Positions 7,791-17,700 of a stretch of 64,000 nt of DNA are shown piece after piece (position 1 is the first letter of the stretch; each line of letters opens with the position of its first letter). Under the pieces are notes generated by a model that was given only the letters and a program-made list of their open reading frames with translations, made no database searches and had not been told where the DNA came from. This DNA is from Paenibacillus glycanilyticus NBRC 16618. GTDB lineage: Bacteria > Bacillota > Bacilli > Paenibacillales > Paenibacillaceae. The stretch lies in contig NZ_BILY01000006.1 in NCBI RefSeq assembly GCF_004000805.1, forward strand, positions 62,001 through 126,000, read 5' to 3'. Position numbers and translations under genes: made by a program.

Positions 7791-10550
7791 ATGGCGAACG
7801 CTGATCATAGACAAACGGCGCATATCATCTCGCACACGCATTGGGACCGCGAATGGTATCTGCCTTACGAGAAACATCACGTGCGGCTTATCGCGCTTAT
7901 GGATACGCTGCTGGACACGCTGGAGAACGACGAGGAATACCGCAGCTTCTATCTGGACGGCCAGACGATTATCATCGAAGACTATCTGCAAGTACGCCCC
8001 GAAGAGCGGGAGCGCCTGGAGAAATGGATCCGCGAAGGCCGCATTCATATCGGTCCGTGGTACGTGCTGCAGGATGCGTTCCTGACAAGCAGCGAAGCGA
8101 ATGTCCGCAATCTGCAGATCGGGCACCAAGATGCCGCGCAGTACGGCACGATCGCGAAGGTCGGGTATTTCCCCGATACCTTCGGCAACATCGGCCAAGC
8201 GCCGCAGCTCATGAAGCAGGCGGGCATCGACAACGCGGTGTTCGGCCGCGGCGTCAAGCCGACGGGCTTCAACAACATGGTATCGGACTCCGCGTACGAG
8301 TCGTCCTTCTCGGAGCTTGTATGGGAAGGACCTGATGGCTCGCAGGTGCTTGGCATTCTGTTCGCCAACTGGTACAGCAACGGCAACGAGGTACCCGTGG
8401 ACGAAGCGGAAGCCAAGGAATACTGGGACCGCAAGCTGGCCGATGCCGGCAAATACGCATCGACGGGACAGCTGCTCTTCATGAACGGCTGCGATCATCA
8501 GCCGATCCAGACGGATCTGGCCGAAGCGATTCGCGTTGCTCGCAAGCTATACCCGGATACGGATTTCGTTCATTCGAATTTTCCGGATTATCTGGCATCG
8601 CTGAAGTCGTCGCTCGAAGACAAGCAGCTGTCGGTCGTGCGCGGCGAGCTGCGCAGCCAGCGGACGGACGGCTGGTCGACGCTTGTGAATACGGCGTCCG
8701 CCCGCGTCTACCTGAAACAGATGAACCAGGTCGGTCAGACGATCCTCGAGAAGGTCGCCGAGCCGCTTGCCGCGTTTGCTCATATGACGGGCAAGACCAA
8801 GTACCCTCATCATTTGCTGAAGTACGCTTGGAAAACGCTCATGCAGAACCATCCGCATGACAGCATCTGCGGCTGCAGCGTTGACGAGGTGCACCGCGAG
8901 ATGGTCACCCGGTTCGATAAAAGCCGCCATGTGGCGGAGACGATCGTCGACGACAGCAAGCATGCGGTTGCCGGTGCTGTAGACACGAGCGTATTTGCGA
9001 ACTATGGAAAGGATGCGCTGCCGCTTGTCGCGTTTAATACGACGGGATGGACACGCAGCGGCGTTGTGGAAATCGAGCTGGACGTTGCTCGCGTGTATTT
9101 CCGCGAAGGCATCGCCCCGAATGACATGATCCGCATGATGAAGGAAGTTTCTCTCGAGGGACGCACGCTTGTTGACGCGGACGGCAACGCCGCCCCGCAT
9201 ACGTTCGAGGATCTGGGCTTGCAGTTCGGCTACGACTTGCCGGATGACAAATTCCGCCAGCCGTATTGGACGCGCCGCGTGAAGCTGACGTTCGAAGCGA
9301 CTGCCGTGCCGGCGCTTGGCCTCAAGACTTACGCTTGGGTGCTCGGCGCTGCAGGCGGCGTTTCGTTGCCATCGCTGGTGACTGGTTCCCGTACGCTTGC
9401 GAACGACAATCTGAGCATCGAGATCGCCGAAGACGGAACCCTGGCGGTAACGGATATTGCCAGCAGACGCACGTACCGCGATCTGCTCATCTATGAGGAT
9501 GCCGGAGATATCGGCAACGAGTACATGTTCAAGCAGCCGGACGGCGAGCCGGCGCTCACGACTAAAGGTCTTGCGGCCGAAATCCGCGTCATCGAAGACA
9601 ACGCGTACCGCGCATCGTTCGAGATCGTGCATCATTGGTCGATTCCAGCTTCCGCCGACGAGCTGTTCGAGCAGGAGAAGCAGGAAGCCGTTTATTATCC
9701 CGAGCGCAAAGCCGGCCGTTCGACGGACTATGTGCCGTTCACGATCCGCACCGTCGTCAGCCTGGAGCGTTCCGGACGCGGCGTAGGCATCCGTACGACG
9801 TTTAATAACCAAGCGAAGGACCATCGCGTGCGCGCCTTGTTCCCGACAGACTTGGCCGCGTCCGTCCATCGGGCAGACGCGATCTTTGAAGTAGCCGTTC
9901 GCGATAACGAGCCTGCCGCCGAATGGGAGAACCCGAGCAACGCGCAGCATCAGCAAGCCTTTGCCGATGTCAGCGACGGCACGCAGGGTCTCACGATCGC
10001 GAACCTGGGCTTGAATGAATACGAAGTGCTCCGCGACGGCCGCAATACGATTGCCGTTACGCTGCTTCGCTCCGTCTCCGAGCTGGGCGACTGGGGCGTT
10101 TTCCCGACGCCGGAAGCGCAATGCCTCGGCGAGCAAACGGTGGAGCTCTTGATTCTTCCGCATGGCGGAGACGGCGCGGCGACGGGCGCTTATGCGGCCG
10201 CGTATCAGTTCCAAGCGCCGTGGACCCTCGCGCAAACCGGCGTACACGGCGGAACGCTTTCGCCGGAGCACGCGTTCCTTGCGTGGGAAGGCGAAGGCAT
10301 CGCGTTCTCCTCGGCTAAGATTGCGGAAGCATCGGGCGACCTCATGCTGCGCTGGTTCAACATGCGGCCGGAAGCCGCGAAGCTGCAGGCGCTGCCGAAC
10401 GTCGGCTCTGCCGCGGCGGCTTACGCGAGCGATGTGCTCGAGCAGGCGGGCGAACGCCTTCAGCCGTCCGGGGAAGGCGCGAACTGCTCGTTCGCGGCGG
10501 AGCTTGGGCCGTGCGAGATCTACACGGTAGGCATCAAGACAGCGCAATGA
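7791..10550 (+). CDS. GH38 alpha-mannosidase
   Basis: A 919-residue retaining alpha-mannosidase related to bacterial MngB-type enzymes. The N-terminal metal site is HTHWDREW with zinc ligands His17 and Asp19. The nucleophile is Asp129 in FPDTFGNIGQ. The conserved NHPHDSICGCS segment supplies further zinc/substrate residues and is followed by the alpha-helical mid domain and the large beta-sandwich C-terminus. There is no secretion signal. GAAAGGAG lies 11 nt before the ATG. It closes the operon with the GH125 and GH-A enzymes, and a strong terminator follows, so the set probably dismantles alpha-mannosidic oligosaccharides to mannose in the cytoplasm. Confidence 0.95.
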   Translation: MANADHRQTAHIISHTHWDREWYLPYEKHHVRLIALMDTLLDTLENDEEYRSFYLDGQTIIIEDYLQVRPEERERLEKWIREGRIHIGPWYVLQDAFLTSSEANVRNLQIGHQDAAQYGTIAKVGYFPDTFGNIGQAPQLMKQAGIDNAVFGRGVKPTGFNNMVSDSAYESSFSELVWEGPDGSQVLGILFANWYSNGNEVPVDEAEAKEYWDRKLADAGKYASTGQLLFMNGCDHQPIQTDLAEAIRVARKLYPDTDFVHSNFPDYLASLKSSLEDKQLSVVRGELRSQRTDGWSTLVNTASARVYLKQMNQVGQTILEKVAEPLAAFAHMTGKTKYPHHLLKYAWKTLMQNHPHDSICGCSVDEVHREMVTRFDKSRHVAETIVDDSKHAVAGAVDTSVFANYGKDALPLVAFNTTGWTRSGVVEIELDVARVYFREGIAPNDMIRMMKEVSLEGRTLVDADGNAAPHTFEDLGLQFGYDLPDDKFRQPYWTRRVKLTFEATAVPALGLKTYAWVLGAAGGVSLPSLVTGSRTLANDNLSIEIAEDGTLAVTDIASRRTYRDLLIYEDAGDIGNEYMFKQPDGEPALTTKGLAAEIRVIEDNAYRASFEIVHHWSIPASADELFEQEKQEAVYYPERKAGRSTDYVPFTIRTVVSLERSGRGVGIRTTFNNQAKDHRVRALFPTDLAASVHRADAIFEVAVRDNEPAAEWENPSNAQHQQAFADVSDGTQGLTIANLGLNEYEVLRDGRNTIAVTLLRSVSELGDWGVFPTPEAQCLGEQTVELLILPHGGDGAATGAYAAAYQFQAPWTLAQTGVHGGTLSPEHAFLAWEGEGIAFSSAKIAEASGDLMLRWFNMRPEAAKLQALPNVGSAAAAYASDVLEQAGERLQPSGEGANCSFAAELGPCEIYTVGIKTAQ

Positions 10551-10580
10551 AGCCTCTTGGCTCTTGCGAATTGAATAAAA

Positions 10581-10613
10581 GGGCAGCTGGCTATTCGCCA
10601 GCTGCCCTTTTTT
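10581..10613. terminator. Bidirectional terminator between GH38 and amidohydrolase
   Basis: A perfect 11-bp GC-rich stem (10581-10591 with 10597-10607) is followed by T6 on the plus strand and preceded by A4, so it can serve both converging genes. Confidence 0.9.
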
Positions 10614-10652
10614 TATGAAGATATTTTGACTATATCCTTCTAAAAGAAATAA

Positions 10653-11963
10653 TTAAGTCCGTTTTTGCGCACCTTTAAACCAAACGGCTTTAATAGATAA
10701 AGTATCCGAGATATTGGTTGTAGGATCGCCATTCACCAGTATGAAGTCCGCGCGCGCTCCTTCCGCAATACGGCCGCGATCAATAAGACCGAACCGGCGG
10801 GCCGGCTTCGAGGTAGCCGACTGAAGAGCTTCTATCGGAGTGAACCCGGCCTTGACCAGCAATTGCAATTCATGATGGACGCTGGCACCGTGGGCAAGGC
10901 CGCCAAGATTCGGAACGGGAACGGGGGCGACATCCGTCCCGACTAGAATATCCACTCCGGCATTGTGAAGATCCATCACGTTTTTAAAGCTATTTTCCAG
11001 TTTGCCCTGCGGGAAAGTATTGAAGCTTGAATTCAATATATCAATCCATTCCGGGCTTAGCTTAGAACGAACACGGGGATCATTCGCCAATTCCGCTGCC
11101 GGGTTCCCAAGAATGGATGAGTTTAGCACCAAGCACGGTGTAACAAACGCGCCGGAATCGGCGATGGATTGCACTAACTCCGGCGTATACCCGGGCCTGT
11201 CGATAAACAGGTGGCCCAATCCGTCCACTGCAAGGTCGATGGCGGTTTGCGAGGAATGGGCAGTCAAGACGTGGGCGATGACGATTTTATCGAACTTATG
11301 GGCTTCTTCCACGGCTGCTTTCAGTATCTCGTCGCTTAAAACAGGCAGGCCGGGGGCACCCATGACCGTTCCTTCTTCAATCATGATTTTTATATAGTCG
11401 GCGCCATTATCCACCTGAGCATGCACATGTTTAATCGCTTCTTCCACCGTCGTTACTTGCGGCACCTCTTCATGATCGTGGGCATAAGCGGCCAGCATGG
11501 CTTCCCGGTCTTCATCCGATAACTTCTCCAATTCCTTTAACACGAACTCCGGAATCTCATCTCCATCCGGCAGCAATTCATCCGGATGACCTCCCGGAGC
11601 GGTGATTGCCGTGCCTGCGGAGCGGACATCGGCGACGTCATCCGCATTTTTTAATTGAATCGCGCGTCCTCTCCCCGTAAAATCACCGTTCATTTCGAGT
11701 TCCGTCGTCACTCCGAAATGTAACGCATCCCTTAATCCACCGATGGATGTATGGACATGCGCATCAATCAAGCCGGGCAGCAAGGTTGCGCCTTCGGCAT
11801 TGATTATCGTTGCATTCGCTGGAATGTCGCCGCCCACCGCAATAATGTTTTCCCCTTTGATGACAATACTCCTTGATTCGATTACTTTTTCGCCATCGAA
11901 AATACGCGCATTCGTAATAGCGGTAACCTTTTCTACAGAAGAGCTTTGGACTGAATTTTTCAT
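10653..11963 (-). CDS. Amidohydrolase family protein (imidazolonepropionase-like)
   Basis: A 436-residue metal-dependent amidohydrolase with a small N-terminal beta-sandwich and a TIM-barrel. Visible metal ligands are His69 and His71 (DAHVH), a probably carbamylated Lys192 (DYIKIM), His231 (VIAHV), His251 (LGHLF) and Asp344 (VGTDV). These match the binuclear prolidase/imidazolonepropionase-like group. The absence of a signal peptide suggests a cytoplasmic enzyme. AAGGAGG precedes the ATG by 8 nt. It is divergent from a MarR regulator whose palindromic operator lies between the -35 and -10 of this gene. The substrate is unknown; regulation by MarR suggests a small aromatic or amide compound. 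Confidence 0.9.
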   Translation of the reverse strand: MKNSVQSSSVEKVTAITNARIFDGEKVIESRSIVIKGENIIAVGGDIPANATIINAEGATLLPGLIDAHVHTSIGGLRDALHFGVTTELEMNGDFTGRGRAIQLKNADDVADVRSAGTAITAPGGHPDELLPDGDEIPEFVLKELEKLSDEDREAMLAAYAHDHEEVPQVTTVEEAIKHVHAQVDNGADYIKIMIEEGTVMGAPGLPVLSDEILKAAVEEAHKFDKIVIAHVLTAHSSQTAIDLAVDGLGHLFIDRPGYTPELVQSIADSGAFVTPCLVLNSSILGNPAAELANDPRVRSKLSPEWIDILNSSFNTFPQGKLENSFKNVMDLHNAGVDILVGTDVAPVPVPNLGGLAHGASVHHELQLLVKAGFTPIEALQSATSKPARRFGLIDRGRIAEGARADFILVNGDPTTNISDTLSIKAVWFKGAQKRT

Positions 11964-12002
11964 TTTGCGTTCCTCCTTGAAGTTGTATCCGGATCAATTC
12001 GG

Positions 12003-12031
12003 AGTATAACTGTTAGATATCTAACTGTCAA
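12003..12031 (-). promoter_or_regulatory. Sigma-A promoter of amidohydrolase gene
   Basis: Minus-strand TTGACA (12026-12031) and TATACT (12003-12008) are separated by exactly 17 bp. The spacer holds the palindrome at 12012-12025. Confidence 0.88.
12012..12025. promoter_or_regulatory. Palindromic MarR operator 1
   Basis: GTTAGATATCTAAC is a perfect 14-bp palindrome occupying the spacer of the amidohydrolase promoter. The half-site GTTAG/CTAAC recurs 77 bp away in front of the marR gene. Assignment to the adjacent MarR protein is inference. Confidence 0.82.
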
Positions 12032-12046
12032 TAAACTAATATTCGT

Positions 12047-12075
12047 TTGACAGGAAAGCTGGTTCTCTGTATAGT
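12047..12075 (+). promoter_or_regulatory. Sigma-A promoter of MarR gene
   Basis: TTGACA (12047-12052), a 17-bp spacer and TATAGT (12070-12075). It is divergent from the amidohydrolase promoter with 15 bp between the two -35 boxes. Confidence 0.88.
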
Positions 12076-12088
12076 TTATTTGCTTATA

Positions 12089-12102
12089 GTTAGCGTTCTA
12101 AC
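12089..12102. promoter_or_regulatory. Palindromic MarR operator 2
   Basis: GTTAG-N4-CTAAC has the same outer half-sites and length as operator 1. It lies just downstream of the expected transcription start of the regulator gene, suiting autorepression. Confidence 0.8.
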
Positions 12103-12120
12103 AATAAGGGAGGAACGGTC

Positions 12121-12549
12121 ATGAAGCCTCGTAAGGAGACGCCTTATCTGGATTTGTTTCAGATTATTGGCCTTAAGTTAAAGAAAAAAGCGGACGAGAG
12201 CATAAAAGAGTTAGGCTTAAGCGCTCAACAAGGAAAAATAATCGGCTATATCTACGAGAATCAAGAAACCGAATTAATTCAGAGGGATCTTGCCGACCGG
12301 TTTCATCTGCGCGGAGCCAGCATTACAAGTATGCTTCAAGGTCTTGAGCAAAGAGGATTTATCGAGCGGAAAATCCCGGCCAATAACGAAAGGCAAAAAA
12401 ATATTTATGTTTTACCAAAGGCCGTTGAATTGATTGAAGATTTTAATGAGTCCTTCCAAAAGGTGGAAGACGAAATCGTTCACGTCTTGACCGAAGAGGA
12501 GAAGCAAACCTTAAAGGAATTGTTGGTTAAAATTAATGAACGTTTATAA
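12121..12549 (+). CDS. MarR family transcriptional regulator
   Basis: A 142-residue winged-helix protein. The first ~35 residues form the dimerisation helix. The helix-turn-helix and recognition helix cover ~55-85 (LADRFHLRGASITSMLQGLEQ), the wing follows with ERKIPANNERQK, and a long C-terminal dimerisation helix ends the protein. GGGAGGAA lies 6 nt before the ATG. It is divergent from the amidohydrolase, and both promoters carry GTTAG/CTAAC palindromes, so it most likely represses itself and that enzyme until a ligand binds. A terminator follows. Confidence 0.93.
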   Translation: MKPRKETPYLDLFQIIGLKLKKKADESIKELGLSAQQGKIIGYIYENQETELIQRDLADRFHLRGASITSMLQGLEQRGFIERKIPANNERQKNIYVLPKAVELIEDFNESFQKVEDEIVHVLTEEEKQTLKELLVKINERL

Positions 12550-12570
12550 TCGATAGAAAGAACGGACAAA

Positions 12571-12606
12571 AGCAGCATTTCCTTTTACGGAAATGCTGCT
12601 TTTTTA
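12571..12606 (+). terminator. Terminator of MarR gene
   Basis: A perfect 12-bp stem (12571-12582 with 12589-12600) with a 6-nt loop and a T6 run, 21 nt after the stop. Confidence 0.92.
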
Positions 12607-12947
12607 TTATCAAAACATAAGGCCGGCAGGATACAGGAGTTGAAAAAACATCCTGATATTTCCTGTAAATTAGATCTAAAGAACTACTAAACTGATTTTT
12701 TTCACGAAATTATTACAAAATGTATAATTTATTTACACAGTTTTTTTCTTTTTGCTATTCAACTTGTAGTTATTTAGTACGATAATATAAAAATAGTCTA
12801 TGTCGAAATTTGGCAGCATTACGAGAATGAATTCGCTTTTTTCAGAAATTATTCCATATCATCATTCGTGGAAGGGGGGTTAATTACATTTCGATTTGAT
12901 AATGCGGCCAAATAGACAATTAAATCATAAATAGGAGCGTTTTACAG
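12607..12947. other. AT-rich leader region before the chemoreceptor gene
   Basis: These 341 bp hold no supported gene. The stretch is strongly AT-rich compared with the flanking genes and probably contains the chemoreceptor promoter. I could not fix a convincing sigma-A or sigma-D promoter pair. An AGGAG ribosome binding site ends it. Confidence 0.5.
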
Positions 12948-14699
12948 ATGTTGTTGATCAGACGGATGTCCTTTTTCACCAAGATGTTGTCGCTAGCCTT
13001 TATTAACATTATTTTAATCGGCACGATTCTAATCTCCTCCAGCTATATGACCCAAAAAGACATTCTAATTGAGCAGCTGCGCGGCCAGATTATCGCCATT
13101 ACGCAGGAGTGGGCAAAAGAAATCGATCCGGCTGTCGTTGCGCAGGCGATCGAGCAGAAGAGCTACCAAGGCTCGGCGCAAGCTAAGCTTCAGGTTTTAT
13201 TCGATCAAATTCATAAATACAACCCGAACATTGCTCAAGCCTACATATTCGGCACGGAGCTTGCGGATGGCAATAAAACCTCGCTCGTCGCCATGCCTAC
13301 AAGTCTCGTAGAAGCGTTCTCGGCCGAGAACATTAATATCGGCGACATGTACGAGCAGCCGTCCGCCATGGCAAGCGCCGTTGCCAAGATGCTGAAGACC
13401 GGCAAGCCGACCTTTACAAGCTTCTATTCCGACAGCTTCGGAACATGGACGTCGGTTCTTTACCCGATCGTTGACAGCCAGGGCAACAGCCTTGGATTCT
13501 TCGCTGCCGACGTGGATGCCAGCGCGGTTCCAGAGGGGCTGCACAAGCTTCTTGTGAACGGCATTACCATTATGGTTATTTTCATGCTGATCATTTTCCT
13601 GATTCAATATGTCGTGTCGCGTCGTGCGATGAAGCCGATTAAAGAGCTGGTGCGCGGCATTGAAGAGGTAAGTACAGGCAATCTGAGCGTGGAACTGAAG
13701 ACCGGTCTTGACGATTTGGGAACGGTTAACAAGAAGTTTAACGGAATGGTTAGCCAGATTAACGATATGATGCTTCAAGTTCAGCACACCTCGCATGCCG
13801 TTACGAATTCTGCCAAGAATCTGCATGAAATCTCGGAGCTGAACAGTAAAAATACAAGCCTGATCACAGCAAGCGTTCAGGAAATTTCAGGTGGCATCGG
13901 GGAGCAGAAGCAGGCAACCATGGATACCGCAAGAGCGATGACCGAGCTTGCGGCCGTTATTCAGACGATTGCGGAGAACTCTTCGAAGGTCGCCCACGAG
14001 GCTTACGACATGGAGCAAAAATCCATCGAGGGCAACTCGGCCGTTAAGCAGGTCATGACGCAGATGGAGCAAATCCAGGCCGTGGTCAGCAAGTCTACGA
14101 GTGCCATCAAGCTGCTGGACAGCCGTTCGCAGGAGATCGAAAATATCGTTTCGATGATTATGAGCATCTCCGGCCAGACGAACCTGCTCGCGTTAAACGC
14201 CGCGATCGAGGCCGCGCGCGTAGGCGAGCATGGCAAAGGCTTTGCCGTTGTTGCCGGCGAAGTCCGGAAGCTGGCGGAGCAGTCCGATCAGTCCGCGAAG
14301 CAAATCTCCGAGCTGGTGAAGGAAATTCAGGACGTCATCCGGATTGCCGTAGAGGCGCTGGAGCAAGGGACTTACGAGGTTAATGACGGCCTTCAGATCA
14401 CGAACACCACGGAGCAGCTGTTGAACGAGATTCTGCAGGCTACGCAAAACGTAACGATGCAAATTCAAGAGGTGTCAAGTTCGACAGAGGAGCTGTCGGC
14501 AGGTACGGAGGAGCTTACGGCAACATCCGAAAGCCTGTCGTCGGCGGTAAGCGTTACGGCCGTAAACAGCGCCAAAATATCCGATTCCGTCGAAGAGCAG
14601 AAGGAAAGCATGTCCGCTATCGTGGACTCTTCAACGGAGCTTACCGCTCTGTCGGAAAAACTTCAGAAGCTCCTTAACCAATTCCAGGTTAAAGGTTAA
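12948..14699 (+). CDS. Methyl-accepting chemotaxis protein
   Basis: A 583-residue membrane chemoreceptor. A first transmembrane helix covers ~12-30. An extracellular Cache-like sensor of ~165 residues follows, with the [16 protein letters not shown] segment typical of such domains. The second transmembrane helix is at ~201-224, with HAMP directly after it ([10 protein letters not shown]). The cytoplasmic coiled-coil carries the signalling hairpin [20 protein letters not shown], close to invariant in MCPs. It should relay an extracellular ligand to CheW/CheA. AGGAG lies 10 nt before the ATG. The ligand is unknown. A hairpin separates it from the NRPS-like gene. Confidence 0.95.
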   Translation: MLLIRRMSFFTKMLSLAFINIILIGTILISSSYMTQKDILIEQLRGQIIAITQEWAKEIDPAVVAQAIEQKSYQGSAQAKLQVLFDQIHKYNPNIAQAYIFGTELADGNKTSLVAMPTSLVEAFSAENINIGDMYEQPSAMASAVAKMLKTGKPTFTSFYSDSFGTWTSVLYPIVDSQGNSLGFFAADVDASAVPEGLHKLLVNGITIMVIFMLIIFLIQYVVSRRAMKPIKELVRGIEEVSTGNLSVELKTGLDDLGTVNKKFNGMVSQINDMMLQVQHTSHAVTNSAKNLHEISELNSKNTSLITASVQEISGGIGEQKQATMDTARAMTELAAVIQTIAENSSKVAHEAYDMEQKSIEGNSAVKQVMTQMEQIQAVVSKSTSAIKLLDSRSQEIENIVSMIMSISGQTNLLALNAAIEAARVGEHGKGFAVVAGEVRKLAEQSDQSAKQISELVKEIQDVIRIAVEALEQGTYEVNDGLQITNTTEQLLNEILQATQNVTMQIQEVSSSTEELSAGTEELTATSESLSSAVSVTAVNSAKISDSVEEQKESMSAIVDSSTELTALSEKLQKLLNQFQVKG

Positions 14700-14715
14700 G
14701 GCTAACCTGTTCCAT

Positions 14716-14747
14716 CCTCGCATCGGATTCGATGCGGGGACATTTTT
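14716..14747 (+). terminator. Hairpin between chemoreceptor and NRPS-like gene
   Basis: A 10-bp stem with one G-T pair (14716-14725 with 14730-14739), a GATT loop, then ACATTTTT. It ends only 27 nt before the next start codon, so it may attenuate read-through instead of fully terminating. Confidence 0.65.
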
Positions 14748-14773
14748 ACTGCTCGGAAGGAGTAAAGAGAGAT

Positions 14774-17700
14774 ATGACGGAGATTAATCATCACCCTAAG
14801 GTAACAGAGAATTTGCTGCTATTTATCCCGCTCGATTCATCACGTCACAGCCGCACTTATTCCTACTTAACGGTAGAAGCAGCTTTCGAAGACCGCTTAA
14901 ACGCGAAGCTGCAGGCTTTGAAGGATGGCAGAGAGCAAATGGCGGCAGCGGCTTTTATGGCGCTGCTGTATCGTTTATCCGGGGAAACCGACATTATGGC
15001 GGAGTGGATTACGGGCGGCGGGACGCCGGTACCCCTTCTTCTAAGCTTCGAACGGAAGCAGACTTTCGCTAGTCTGAAAGAGACGATTAACAATCAGGCA
15101 GCAGCCGGGGCTGTCGCTTCGCCGGAGCTTCACTTCGATACCCGGTTCTCGTGCGGCCAGCCGATCGGCACGGTGCAGGAGCTGCTCAACTGGCAGGTGC
15201 TTCATGAAGGCGGCCGCTGGATGCTGCGCGTGGATTACGACAGCTCGGTGCTCGTCGAATCTACGATCCGCAGGTATGCGCAGTATTTCATGGCCTTGCT
15301 GGAGGCGGCTCTTTCGGATGAGAACAGCCTGATTGCCGCGGTTGATATTCTGCTGGATACAGACCGGGCCGTCTATGATCGCATGAACGATACGTCTTAC
15401 CCTTACGATAGGACTAAAACGATTCACGGCATGTTCGAGCAGGCGGCGGCAGCTTACCCGGACCGTATCGCAGTCTCTTCCGTTTACGGTCAGCTGACTT
15501 ACAAGGAATTAAACGAGAGAGCGAACAGCACGGCAAGAATGCTGCTAAACCGCGGTCTTGGCAAAGGAGATTTCGTCACCATCTTTATGGAGCGAAGCCT
15601 GGAGCTGATCGTCAGCCTGCTTGGTATTCTTAAGGCGGGCGGCGTGTACGTTCCGGTTGACCCGGAGCACCCGGAGGACCGCAACCGCTATATTTTATCG
15701 GATACCGCATCGGCCTTTATCCTCACCAAATCCGCCTACGAAGCACAAGCGGCCCTGCTCTGCGAAGGCGTGGACACCGTCAAAGAGATCATTGCGTTAG
15801 ACTCCGGCATGACCGAGGTCTATGAAGGGATCTACAACATCGAGAACGGGGTTGCCCCGGAGGATCTGGCCTATATCATCTACACATCCGGTTCGACGGG
15901 AAGGCCGAAAGGCGCGTTGATCGCGCACGAAGGCGTCGTCAACTTAGGCGAGACGGTCCGCGTGGATTGCGGCATTGGCCCGGAGGATGTGCTTACGCAG
16001 TTCGCGACCTACAGCTTTGACGCTTCGGTGTGGGATACGATTGGCGCTTTGTTTTACGGGGCGCATCTGTATCTGCTGTCATCGGAGGAGCGGGTATCCG
16101 TCGAGGAATTCGCAAGCGCGATTGAGAGAACGGGGACAACTATTATAACGATTCTCCCGACGGTATTCTTCAATCAGCTTTCCGCGTATTTATCGGAAGA
16201 AGGTTATCGCAAGCTGTCCGGCGTCAAGCTCATCACCGTTGCGGGTGAGGCGTTATACGGCGAGCAGGTGCGGGCTTTCCAGCGCAAATTCCATGACGCG
16301 ATCGATATCGTTAACGTGTACGGCCCAACCGAATGCACGGTTTGCACGACAACGTTTACGGTTAGAGGATTTATTCCGGATGAGGTAACGAGCATTCCGA
16401 TCGGCAAGCCGATTCATAATTACAAGGTTTATATTGTAAACGAAGAAAATCAGCTGTGCCCGGTTAACGTGCATGGCGAAGTATATATTTCAACGGTAGG
16501 TCTCGCGAAAGGGTACTTGAACCAGCCGGAGAAAACGGCCGAAGCCTTTATCGATAATCCGTTTGGGGAAGGAAAGATCTACAAGTCCGGCGATATCGCC
16601 AAGCTGCTGCCGGACGGAACGGTCGAATACGTAGGGCGCCGCGACTCCCAGATCAAAATCCGCGGTCACCGCATTGAAATCGGGGAAATCGAGGACAGCT
16701 TCTCCAAAATTCCGAACGTGCAGGACGTAGCGGTCATCTGCAAGAAGGATACCGACGGCCAAAATATGCTGGTCGGTTATTTCACGACCCAAGACGGCAG
16801 CGAGCTTCCGTCGGCGGTTATCAAGCGGATGCTGGGAGCTAAGCTGCCCTCCTATTTTGTTCCGAAATGGATCGTTCAGCTGGAGGAGATGCCGATCTCG
16901 CCAACGGGCAAAATCGACCGTAAAGGTCTGCAGCGCTTTAATCATATGGAGAATGCGGCCGCCGATGAAGGCTTTGTTCCGCCTGCTACGGCTATTGAGC
17001 AGGACGTTGCGGCATCCTGGCAGGAGGCATTGCGTCTGGAGCAAGTCGGCCGGTATGATGATTTCTTCTCGATTGGCGGCGATTCGCTGGCGATTATTCA
17101 TGTGCTTGTCCTGCTGAAGCCGCAATATCCGGAACTGAAAATCAATGATTTCTTCACCTTCCGGACGGTGGAAGCTCTATCCCTGCGGATTGAGCAGCTG
17201 CGGGCGGAACAGTCTCAAGGCGAGGAAAGCTCAGCGAAGCGGGCAACCGGACCAATTGTGCCGCTTAATGAGGAGCCTCCGATTCCGGAACGGGGAACGG
17301 AATGGACGACGCATGGCGAATACGTTGAGCCTAAAGCTTTCTTGTTAACGGGAGCAACGGGTTATCTTGGCGCTTATCTGCTGCATGAGCTGCTTGAGCA
17401 GAGCGATGCGAAGGTCTATTGCCTCGTCCGTCCGGGTATCGACTCCGGTCTGGCCCGCATTCAGGCGCATATGGAATATTTCTTTGGCCAAGCTGGCAAG
17501 GAACGCATCGAGGAGCGGGTGATCGCGGTAGAAGGCGATCTGGAGCAAGAGGATCTGGGGATTTCGGCCGAGACGCGACAGGAGCTTCTGGGTACGCTGG
17601 ATGCCATTATTCACAGCGCTGCCGATGTAAGGCATTTTGGCGAAGAAGAGCAATTCGCGAAGACGAATATCGCGGGTACGCTTGCCCTGATCCATCTGGC

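Noticed and set aside
6245-10547. Long minus-strand open frames opposite the GH-A and GH38 genes (515 and 666 codons)
   Set aside because: They are mirror frames of GC-rich coding DNA, with Arg/His-rich compositions, no domains and no ribosome binding sites. The plus-strand enzymes are unambiguous.
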